From CBDUBS01 sp965365445 (GTDB lineage Bacteria; Bacteroidota; Rhodothermia; Rhodothermales; DASSAV01), in contig CBDUBS010000052.1 of NCBI GenBank assembly GCA_965365445.1, positions 1-21,393 on the forward strand: a stretch of DNA of 21,393 nucleotides, given 5' to 3'. Shown here one piece after another: positions 15,483 through 21,393 of the stretch. The translations under genes were made by a program, and so were the position numbers. Below the pieces are notes generated by a model. That model worked only from the letters and a program-made list of their open reading frames with translations. It was not told the origin of the DNA and ran no database searches. Positions within the stretch are counted from its first letter, which is position 1. The number at the start of each line of letters is the position of its first letter.

Positions 15483-16574
15483 TTATTTGTCTACCCGTCC
15501 CCACCGTTTCGTCAGGCCCGACTGGATGAAGGCGTGCAAACCGCAGGCGTGCGCCTGAAGCTGAGGGACCAGCAGATTGTACGAGACGTGTATGCGGGAA
15601 AGGGCAAATCGATCGGGCGGGGAAAATACATCCATTCCCGAGCCTACGTTGATGAACGCGCATCGGTAGCCGGCGTCGGCCGCGAATGCCTGCTCTCGCC
15701 TCGTAACGGAGTTGAGGTCCCCGTAGGGGTAGGCGAGCGCCCACATCTCCTGCCCCGTGTGTTCCTCCAGCCGTTTTTTGCTTTCCGAAAGCTCCGCCAG
15801 AGCGCTTTTTCGATCCATCAGCGAAAGCCGGGGGTGGCTTACGGTGTGCGAGCCTACGGTCATACCCTGCTCGATGAGCGAGGTAATCTGAGCGCCCGAG
15901 AGCAAACCGAACCGGCTTCTCAATTCGGCATGGCCGGCAACCCGGCGCTTTATCCGGTCGCCGATGCGAAGGGCCGCGTTGAGTTCATCGATGAAGATCC
16001 GTCGATCGATAGCGGGTTTCCCGCCCAACTGCTGAATCAGCCGGAGATATACCTGGTAGCGTTCCTGTTCGTTGGTCCACTCCAGGCGGCCCCCTTCGAA
16101 CGGGATGAAAGCCCTCGGCCGCTCGGCAAGGCTGAGGAAAAGCTCCTCATGCCACAGCATGGCTGTTTCCCCGTCCTCCGGGGCCGGCAGGACGAAAAAG
16201 AGCGCCTTCAGGTTCTCCTGCCTCAGGATGGGCGCCATTACATCCAGATTGTTGATCTGGCCGTCGTCGCAGGTAATGAGCAGGGCGCGAGGAGGCAAAG
16301 CGCCAATGCCGTCGATCCACGAACGCACATGCTCCGGAGCGACCGGCGTAAACGTCCGCTGCAACATCTGGAGGTGCAGGCGGAATATGTCCTCCCGCAC
16401 CAGGTTTCCGTCGATGGAGGGATGCAGGAGTTCATAATCCTTCGGAACCACCCCGTGGTAGGTCAGCACGGTAAGGGTGGCCGGGTCGCGCCTCAGAAAC
16501 CACCGCTCGATGAGGCGGGGCCCCGACAGGGCGGGATACACCAGATTATGAAGGGCTGGACTTATTCCGCGCAT
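15483..16574 (-). CDS. Polysaccharide deacetylase family protein (NodB homology, CE4)
   Basis: A 363-residue protein with the NodB fold of carbohydrate esterase family 4, which removes N- or O-acetyl groups from glycans in a metal-dependent way. Motif 1 is Thr101-Cys-Asp-Asp-Gly105; the usual TFDDG Phe is Cys102, but catalytic Asp103 and metal-binding Asp104 are kept. Motif 2 is SHTVSHP with His243 and His247, completing the Asp-His-His metal site. Motif 3 is AYPYGD near residue 275. An insert of about 100 residues lies between motifs 1 and 2 (FEGGRLEWTNEQERYQVYL and following), as in many Bacteroidota members. No signal peptide is seen, so a cytosolic or loosely membrane-bound place is likely. 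It is the first gene of a two-gene unit with the GNAT protein, pointing to modification of an exported or lipid-linked glycan. Confidence 0.88.
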   Translation of the reverse strand: MRGISPALHNLVYPALSGPRLIERWFLRRDPATLTVLTYHGVVPKDYELLHPSIDGNLVREDIFRLHLQMLQRTFTPVAPEHVRSWIDGIGALPPRALLITCDDGQINNLDVMAPILRQENLKALFFVLPAPEDGETAMLWHEELFLSLAERPRAFIPFEGGRLEWTNEQERYQVYLRLIQQLGGKPAIDRRIFIDELNAALRIGDRIKRRVAGHAELRSRFGLLSGAQITSLIEQGMTVGSHTVSHPRLSLMDRKSALAELSESKKRLEEHTGQEMWALAYPYGDLNSVTRREQAFAADAGYRCAFINVGSGMDVFSPPDRFALSRIHVSYNLLVPQLQAHACGLHAFIQSGLTKRWGRVDK

Positions 16575-17031
16575 GAATAGCGTACCGGATGAATCGACAC
16601 GATGGCCGCGTCGGACATGCGGAGATCAGGAAAAACAAAAGGCCGGGAAGCTGTCGGGGAAATAGTATCGGTCCGGTTCCAACCCGCGCTGCCTTACCTG
16701 CCGGCGTACTTCAACCCGCTCGGGAGCCGCTACGGGGCTTTTCCAGGGGCCGCCGGATGCCGCTGTGAAGAACAAACCGGAAACTCGTTGTTTGATCAAA
16801 TATACGTAAGCGCCCCATTCCAAACGGCTAACGGTTCGTTTTATCCTGTCGGCAGATGCAGGCCTCACCCCGGACTCGTCAGGTATGCCCGGAGCAGAGT
16901 CCGCGCCCGTCGGGGTTGTATCGGCGAGCGTAAGATTTTTTTAATGCCGGAGATTACTTTATCGCCCTTTAATGATCGCCGGCCGCTGCTCCCGGGCGGA
17001 GGCTTGCGTGCGGAAGCCGCCGCAGACCGTT
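16575..17031. other. Intergenic region upstream of the deacetylase-GNAT unit
   Basis: These 457 bases lie between the deacetylase start and the PdxH stop, both on the minus strand. I find no supported gene: an 80-codon frame at 16626-16868 on the minus strand has no recognisable domain and its residues look like random GC-rich translation. A promoter-like element and a perfect TTTGATCAAA palindrome lie at 16791-16804, and an imperfect hairpin after pdxH (GGCTT/AAGCC core, about 17001-17018) may help end that transcript. Confidence 0.5.
16791..16824 (-). promoter_or_regulatory. Possible Bacteroidota-type promoter with overlapping palindrome
   Basis: On the minus strand TATATTTG (16804-16797) matches the Bacteroidota -7 consensus TAnnTTTG exactly, and TTTG (16824-16821) lies upstream, but the spacer is 16 bases where about 19 is usual. 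The perfect 10-base palindrome TTTGATCAAA (16791-16800) overlaps the -7 box, as an operator would. It lies over 200 bases before the deacetylase start, implying a long leader if real. Confidence 0.3.
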
Positions 17032-17676
17032 TCAGGGGGCGAGCCGCTCCATAACCCATCGTCCGTTTTCCGAGCGGCGATACTGCAGCCGGTCGTGCAG
17101 ACGGCTGGGGCGGCCCTGCCAGAACTCGATCAGGGAGGGTTCGAGCACATAGCCCCCCCATTGCTCCGGACGCGGTACCTGTCCATCGGCATAACGCCGT
17201 TCCACCTCGGCCAGGCGTTCTTCGAGGTACTCGCGGCCCGGAATGACCCGGCTCTGGGGTGAAGTCCAGGCGCCCAGGCGGCTGCCGAGGGGCCGGGACT
17301 GGAAGTACGCCAGGGATTCCTCGGGCGGCACCCGGCTGATGGTTCCCTCGATGCATACCTGCCGCTCCAGCCGATCCCACCAGAATACGAGCGCAGCGTG
17401 CGGGTTAAGGGCAAGCTGTTCGCCCTTGCGGCTCTCGTAGTTGGTATAGAAGATGAAGCCCCGCCGGTCGAACCCCTTCAGCAGCACGATTCGGGCGGAA
17501 GGACGCCCGTCGGGGGTCGCCGTCGCCAGCGTCATCATGTTCGGCTCGATGAGGTCGGCGGAGACGGCTTCGCCGAACCACCGTTCGAACTGGTCCATCG
17601 GGTCGGGGAGCACGTCGGCTTCACTCAGGCCGAGACGGGTGTATTCGCGCCGAAGGTCGGAAACGCGCTGGTCCAT
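17032..17676 (-). CDS. pdxH: Pyridoxamine 5'-phosphate oxidase
   Basis: A 214-residue FMN-dependent enzyme that oxidises pyridoxamine or pyridoxine 5'-phosphate to pyridoxal 5'-phosphate, the last step of vitamin B6 synthesis and salvage. The split-barrel FMN-binding region has RIVLLKGFDRRGFIFYTNYE, SRKGEQLALNPHAALVFWW and RQVCIEGTISR. The C-terminal dimerisation and substrate region has IEFWQGRPSRLHDRLQYRR and the final RLAP, all strongly diagnostic. The start at 17676 (MDQRVSDLRREYTR) gives the usual family length; a start at 17727 would add 17 residues that are not typical. It lies 94 bases downstream of the redoxin gene on the same strand and may be co-transcribed. It would supply the cofactor of the PLP-dependent enzyme encoded at 19121, though that is a general link. 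Confidence 0.96.
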   Translation of the reverse strand: MDQRVSDLRREYTRLGLSEADVLPDPMDQFERWFGEAVSADLIEPNMMTLATATPDGRPSARIVLLKGFDRRGFIFYTNYESRKGEQLALNPHAALVFWWDRLERQVCIEGTISRVPPEESLAYFQSRPLGSRLGAWTSPQSRVIPGREYLEERLAEVERRYADGQVPRPEQWGGYVLEPSLIEFWQGRPSRLHDRLQYRRSENGRWVMERLAP

Positions 17677-17770
17677 ACGGGTAGTGCGTCGGGTTGCGGA
17701 AACGGGAGCGAACCAAAAGTAGGACACGGACCGCCGTTAGGCCAGTTGACCCGTATGAAAAACGCGGTCA

Positions 17771-18937
17771 TCACTCCACGCCGACGTCTTTCAGCGCCTC
17801 ACGGAACATCCGTTCGGAGCGCGCCCCTACGAAATGATGAGCGACGTTGCCCTGCTGGTCGATGATGACCGTGGTAGGGATGCCGGCGGCATTGAACTGG
17901 GAGGCTACGGCCCCCTCCTCGTCCAGCAAGACCTGAAACGTATACCCGTGGTCCTCGATGTACGCCTGCACTTCCTCGGCCGTCTCCCCTACGTCTACCG
18001 CGAGGACGACGAGCCCTTTCCCGGAGAGCTCCCGATGGAGTTTTTCAATGACGGGCATTTCCTCCCGGCAAGGCCCGCACCACGTGGCCCACAGATTGAC
18101 GAGCACGGCCTTTCCCCGGAGCGACTCCAGAGTGACCTCGGCGCCGTCGAGGGTCCGCAGGCGGAAATCCTCGGCGGGAGCGCCCACCAGCCCCCCTCCC
18201 GGTCCGTCGGCTTCCCGGCGGGGCTGCATCTCGGTGGCGCCGTCGGGAGGCGCAAAGGCGAATAGCGAATCGGCTACCGGCTCCCCGACGCTCACCACAT
18301 CGAAACGGGTGGCTTCTTCGAGGGTAAGCGGCCCCCCGGTAGGCGCATTCTCAAGCTTAGACCGGGTTTCGTCCTTCAGGATGAGGTGGTTTTCCTTGTC
18401 GATCCAGAGGGTTTTCCGGGTCGAGTCGGGGCCGGGGATAGTAGCCCGGTCGGTGTAGGTGACACCGAGAACGTAGGCGGCCCTCGAAGACCCGTTGACC
18501 TCCACGTCTTCCTCGCCTAACACCTCGGCCGTTTCGACGGCGTCGTTGATGCCGGCGTATTCTTGAAGCAAATTGGGCAGCGGGCTGCCGGTTGAGGACG
18601 GATCGAACGGCCCCTCCTGCTTCATATACTGGTTGACGGACGGAACGTACAGCCACGTGGAAGTCCCATCGGACACGACGAGCATCTCGACACCCGACCC
18701 TTCGACCTGCGCCCGGATCATGTTCGGTTTACGCTCCGCCAGCACGAGGGCCACATCCACGTTCTGCTCCCGGTTATCCGACAGCATCCGGACGCTTACG
18801 TTGCCCTGAAAGTGGTACTCCCGGGCCGTTTCGTAGCGTGCAGCCGTTTTTTCCAGAATGGACCGGGCCTCCTGGGCGGCGGCGGTCCAGGTCGTCACGG
18901 TCAGAAAGGCCAGCAACACGAAACCAGACTTCTTCAT
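17771..18937 (-). CDS. LolA-like/TlpA-like redoxin fusion protein, exported
   Basis: A 388-residue secreted protein made of two modules. A signal peptide (MKKSGFVLLAFLTV then AAAQ) leads into a domain of about residues 22-235 resembling the LolA/LolB-type lipoprotein-carrier fold (DUF2092-like): ILEKTAARYETAREYHFQGN, MLVVSDGTSTWLYVPSVNQY and KTLWIDKENHLILKDE. A linker rich in Gly, Pro and Ala follows. Residues about 250-388 are a TlpA/ResA-type thioredoxin domain with active site Trp286-Cys287-Gly-Pro-Cys290 in LVNLWATWCGPCREEMP and the cis-Pro loop AGIPTTVIID. Such domains reduce disulfides in the periplasm, for example during cytochrome c maturation. The first module may bind a lipid or lipoprotein. 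No resA/ccs genes or DsbD are nearby. It is divergent from the trans-sulfuration gene and 94 bases upstream of pdxH. Confidence 0.87.
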   Translation of the reverse strand: MKKSGFVLLAFLTVTTWTAAAQEARSILEKTAARYETAREYHFQGNVSVRMLSDNREQNVDVALVLAERKPNMIRAQVEGSGVEMLVVSDGTSTWLYVPSVNQYMKQEGPFDPSSTGSPLPNLLQEYAGINDAVETAEVLGEEDVEVNGSSRAAYVLGVTYTDRATIPGPDSTRKTLWIDKENHLILKDETRSKLENAPTGGPLTLEEATRFDVVSVGEPVADSLFAFAPPDGATEMQPRREADGPGGGLVGAPAEDFRLRTLDGAEVTLESLRGKAVLVNLWATWCGPCREEMPVIEKLHRELSGKGLVVLAVDVGETAEEVQAYIEDHGYTFQVLLDEEGAVASQFNAAGIPTTVIIDQQGNVAHHFVGARSERMFREALKDVGVE

Positions 18938-19120
18938 GGGTTTTATCGATGCAGATGATGGAATGCAATTCCCGGGGCGTCAGTTGGACGCTCGAACCCG
19001 CACGGGGATCCGAACCGCGAGCGAGCGGCCCGCCCGGTAAATTGTGCGAGCGGTGCGACTTCTTCGCGGGTCCGGCGTATCGTAGGTTTTCGTTTCGCTC
19101 CCCCATAACCCGGAACCCCT

Positions 19121-20245
19121 ATGCCGCACCTGGAGACGCTCCTGGCCGGAGCCGGCTGTTCACCCGATGCCTCCACCGGGGCCGTCGTTTCGCCCCTGCA
19201 CCTGTCCACCACGTTCGAGCGGGAAGCGGACGGCACGTATCCCCACGGCTATTTGTACAGCCGCATGGACAACCCGAACCGGCGGCAGTTCGAGGAAACG
19301 CTGGCCCGGCTGGAGGGGGGCGCGGCCTGCGCGGCTTTTTCCTCGGGTATGGCGGCGGCCCATGCCATACTCTCGGTGCTGCACCCGGGGGACCACGCCG
19401 TTTTCCCGGACGACGTGTACTACGGGGTGCGGCGGCTGGCAACCGACTATTTCGCGCCCCGGGGCGTGGCGTCCTCCTTCGTCGATATGACCCGCCCGGA
19501 TCTGCTGAAGGAATCGCTTCGGCCCCGGACCCGCCTCGTGTGGGCCGAGACGCCCTCCAACCCGATGCTGAAAATCACCGACCTGCGCCGGACGGCCGAC
19601 GCGGCCCACGAATCCGGGGCGCTTCTGGTGGTGGATAGCACGTGGGCCCCGGCCGTCATCCAGCGCCCGCTGGACCTCGGGGCCGACCTCGTGCATCACT
19701 CCGTAACGAAGTACCTGGCCGGGCACTCCGACGTGCTCGGCGGGGCGATTGTCGCCCGCGAGGAAAGCGGGTTCTTCGAGCAGATTCGAGCGATCCAGAC
19801 GACGGCCGGGGCCGTCATGGACCCGTTCAGCGCCTGGCTCGCCCTGCGCGGGATGCGGACGCTGGCCGCCCGGCTGCGCGTGCAGTGCGAGAACGCCGAC
19901 CGGCTGGCCCGCTTTCTGGCGGACCACCCCCGGGTGGAGCAGGTCCACTATCCGGGCCTGGAAAGCCATCCGGGCCACGACACCGCCGCCCGGCAGATGA
20001 ACCGCTTCGGGGCTATGCTTTCCGCCCGGATACACGGGGGCCGGGAGGGCGCTATGGCCGCCGCCGCCCGGGTAGGGGTGTTTACCCGGGCCACCAGCCT
20101 CGGCGGCACGGAAAGCCTCATCGAACACCGCGCCTCCACCGAAGGCCCCGACACCCGGACCCCGCAAAACCTGTTGCGGTTCTCGGTGGGGTTGGAACAC
20201 GTCGACGATTTATTAGCAGATCTTTCGCAAGCCCTGGAAGGATAA
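19121..20245 (+). CDS. Trans-sulfuration family PLP-dependent enzyme (cystathionine gamma-synthase/lyase type)
   Basis: A 374-residue fold-type I PLP enzyme of the Cys/Met metabolism family. Diagnostic segments in order are VSPLHLSTTFE, YSRMDNPNRRQFEETLARLEG, AAFSSGMAAAHAILSVL, VWAETPSNPMLKITDL, VVDSTWAPAVIQRPLDLGAD and HHSVTKYLAGHSDVLGG, with Lys197 as the Schiff-base lysine. SLGGTESLIEHRAS and the closing LRFSVGLEHVDDLLADL complete the family pattern. Members act as cystathionine gamma-synthase, cystathionine gamma- or beta-lyase, or methionine gamma-lyase; sequence inspection does not separate these reliably, so no gene symbol is given. The usual DVYGGTYRL segment reads DVYYGVRRL here, which may bear on substrate choice. 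No other methionine or cysteine gene is adjacent. The proline dehydrogenase gene follows 110 bases later. Confidence 0.93.
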   Translation: MPHLETLLAGAGCSPDASTGAVVSPLHLSTTFEREADGTYPHGYLYSRMDNPNRRQFEETLARLEGGAACAAFSSGMAAAHAILSVLHPGDHAVFPDDVYYGVRRLATDYFAPRGVASSFVDMTRPDLLKESLRPRTRLVWAETPSNPMLKITDLRRTADAAHESGALLVVDSTWAPAVIQRPLDLGADLVHHSVTKYLAGHSDVLGGAIVAREESGFFEQIRAIQTTAGAVMDPFSAWLALRGMRTLAARLRVQCENADRLARFLADHPRVEQVHYPGLESHPGHDTAARQMNRFGAMLSARIHGGREGAMAAAARVGVFTRATSLGGTESLIEHRASTEGPDTRTPQNLLRFSVGLEHVDDLLADLSQALEG

Positions 20246-20331
20246 CCTTCGGCGCTTCTGCCGGGCATCCTATATTTCCATGACTGAAGCCGGGGCTTTC
20301 GGGCCCGGCGGTACCGACTTTTCACCTCGCG

Positions 20332-20351
20332 GAAGGGCTTCCCGGCCCTTC
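20332..20351 (+). promoter_or_regulatory. Hairpin immediately before the proline dehydrogenase start
   Basis: GAAGGGC at 20332-20338 pairs perfectly with GCCCTTC at 20345-20351 around TTCCCG, ending 4 bases before the ATG at 20356. It contains the only purine-rich tract near the start. A second stem, GCCGGG/CCCGGC at 20289-20309, lies upstream and could be a weak terminator of the preceding gene. A control role is inference. Confidence 0.35.
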
Positions 20352-20355
20352 ATCC

Positions 20356-21231
20356 ATGCTCATGAAAGTAAAACTGCCTTTCATCCTGGCCCGCCGCTTC
20401 GTAGCGGCCGAAACCCTGGAGGGTGCGCTTCCCGTCATCCGGGATCTCGACCGGAAGGGGCTCAACGTAGCCGTAGACCTGCTCGGCGAGTACGTCCGGG
20501 ATCGGGAGGTGGCCTCCGCCGCCCGGGACGCTTATGTCGGGCTCGTCCGGCGGCTCGCCGCGGAGCGCGAGCGGGACGGCCTCCGGGCCAACGTCTCGAT
20601 CAAGCTCTCGATGATGGGACAGAAAATAGACGAACGGTTCTGCCTGGATAACCTCCGGGGCCTCCTGGCCGAAGCCGGCAAACACGATGTGTTCATCCGG
20701 CTGGACATGGAGGGCAGCGACATCACCGAATCGACGCTGCGCCTGTTCGAAACGGTGCAGCCGGACTACCCGGACCACGTGGGCATCGTGCTTCAGGCCT
20801 ACCTGAAACGCACCCGGGAGGACGTGGAGCGTATGTGCCGGATCAAGGCGCGGGTGCGCCTCTGCAAGGGCGCGTACAAGGAACCCCCGCAGATCGCTTA
20901 CCAGCGCATGGACGATATCCGGGAACGCTTCGTGGAGCACATGGAGCTTCTCCTCACGGAAGCCCCCTACCCCGGCATCGCCACCCACGACGACCGGCTG
21001 ATCGGAGCCTGCAAACGCTTCGTCGCCCAGCGCGGCATCCCCAGCGACCGGTTCGAATTCCAGATGCTCTACGGCATCCGCCCCGACACCCAGCTCCAGA
21101 TCGTGCGGGAGGGGTACAACATGCGCGTGTACGTGCCCTACGGCGCCGAATGGCTGCCCTACTTCAGCCGGCGGCTGCGCGAGCGGAAGGAAAACGTGTG
21201 GTTCGTGGCGAAAAACCTGATCCGGGCGTAA
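20356..21231 (+). CDS. Proline dehydrogenase (monofunctional)
   Basis: A 291-residue FAD-dependent enzyme that oxidises L-proline to delta-1-pyrroline-5-carboxylate, passing electrons to the quinone pool at the inner membrane. It has the (beta-alpha)8 barrel motifs of the family: VSIKLSMMG, VFIRLDMEGS, VGIVLQAYLKRT, RVRLCKGAYKEP (Arg168 to Pro177), GIATHDD (Thr210-His211-Asp212), FEFQMLYGI and VYVPYGAEWLPYFSRRLRER, with Tyr269 and the Arg272-Arg273 pair expected to bind the substrate carboxylate. Its length matches single-function bacterial enzymes such as that of Thermus, not the fused PutA. The P5C dehydrogenase that would complete proline breakdown is not in the window. The start is the first ATG of MLMKVKLPFI; the second Met is also possible. 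A hairpin abuts the start. Confidence 0.95.
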   Translation: MLMKVKLPFILARRFVAAETLEGALPVIRDLDRKGLNVAVDLLGEYVRDREVASAARDAYVGLVRRLAAERERDGLRANVSIKLSMMGQKIDERFCLDNLRGLLAEAGKHDVFIRLDMEGSDITESTLRLFETVQPDYPDHVGIVLQAYLKRTREDVERMCRIKARVRLCKGAYKEPPQIAYQRMDDIRERFVEHMELLLTEAPYPGIATHDDRLIGACKRFVAQRGIPSDRFEFQMLYGIRPDTQLQIVREGYNMRVYVPYGAEWLPYFSRRLRERKENVWFVAKNLIRA

Positions 21232-21298
21232 GCCGGTTCCTTCGCCGACGGGCTGAGCGCCCACCCAAGCCGCCGGCGGAGCGCAACCACAATCTTCA

Positions 21299-21337
21299 TA
21301 CACTCTTGACGCTACCTTTCCCGACGGAGTGTACATT
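21299..21337 (+). promoter_or_regulatory. Possible promoter with flanking inverted repeat at the right edge
   Basis: TTGACG at 21306-21311 resembles a -35 box; TGTACA at 21330-21335 (18-base spacer) could be a poor -10. The inverted repeat TACACTC (21299-21305) and GAGTGTA (21327-21333) brackets the spacer exactly, as a repressor site might. The -10 match is weak. Confidence 0.3.
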
Positions 21338-21366
21338 CATCATAAGCACAGTAGTTACAGCCTAAT

Positions 21367-21393
21367 ATGGTGTATGTGATGAAGCATCTCTCT
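21367..21393 (+). CDS. Possible start of a gene cut by the right edge
   Basis: An ATG at 21367 opens a frame MVYVMKHLS that is still open at the window end; ATG at 21379 (MKHLS) is an alternative and would suit the basic start of a signal peptide. It lies about 30 bases after a promoter-like segment. Nine codons are too few to identify a product or be sure that this is a gene. Confidence 0.25.

Noticed and set aside
16626..16868. 80-codon minus-strand frame in the gap upstream of the deacetylase
   Set aside because: No domain, signal peptide or ribosome site; composition looks random, and a promoter-like element falls inside it.
18942..18975. TTGCAT and GATAAA on the minus strand upstream of the redoxin gene as a promoter
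   Set aside because: The spacer is only 15 bases and transcription would begin at about the start codon, so it is unlikely.
1..21393. Search for CRISPR arrays, insertion sequences, attachment sites, defence genes and tRNA genes
   Set aside because: No regularly spaced repeats, transposase, integrase, terminal inverted repeats or cloverleaf-like sequences were seen; the only tandem repeat is inside the subtilase gene.

Overview
The window looks like an ordinary chromosomal segment of a high-GC member of the Bacteroidota, most likely the Rhodothermia/Rhodothermales side. The evidence is a SusC/SusD outer-membrane pair, lipoproteins with clear lipoboxes, a periplasmic two-component propeller sensor, weak or absent Shine-Dalgarno sites at many starts, and GC-rich codon use. 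I see no CRISPR array, insertion sequence, prophage, tRNA or rRNA. The lineage call is inference from gene content, not from a marker gene.

Layout, left to right. (1) 1-414, minus: the first 138 residues of a two-component-regulator propeller protein, cut by the window edge. (2) 805-4465, plus: a lipoprotein subtilase with a tandem KIFKRY repeat in its propeptide, then a CpdA-type cyclic-nucleotide phosphodiesterase, then an MscS-like channel with a C-terminal cyclic-nucleotide-binding domain (bCNG type). (3) 4736-5470, plus: an OmpR/PhoB-class response regulator without a kinase beside it, ended by a textbook terminator. (4) 5667-7562, plus: TreZ, convergent with a susC-susD unit (12336 to 7610, minus). 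(5) 12760-13827, plus: a PA0069-family radical SAM protein with its own sigma70-like promoter, convergent with a polysaccharide deacetylase-GNAT pair (16574 to 13859, minus). (6) 17032-18937, minus: a LolA-like/TlpA-like redoxin fusion followed by PdxH. (7) 19121-21231, plus: a PLP-dependent trans-sulfuration enzyme and a monofunctional proline dehydrogenase. A promoter-like segment and the possible start of another gene lie at the right edge.

How the genes fit together. The best functional link is CpdA with the channel: one is predicted to hydrolyse cAMP and the other to sense it, and they are 36 bases apart on one strand. The deacetylase and GNAT protein are 4 bases apart and probably act together on a surface glycan. 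SusC and SusD form the usual importer but have no glycoside hydrolase, protease or regulator beside them, so the substrate is unknown. The remaining genes are housekeeping metabolism: trehalose release, vitamin B6, sulfur amino acids and proline oxidation.

The most unusual signals are the four-copy 18-bp in-frame repeat in the subtilase propeptide, the phosphodiesterase/cyclic-nucleotide-channel pair, the LolA-like/thioredoxin fusion, and the overlapping hairpins across the start codon of the radical SAM gene. None of these proves an undescribed system.
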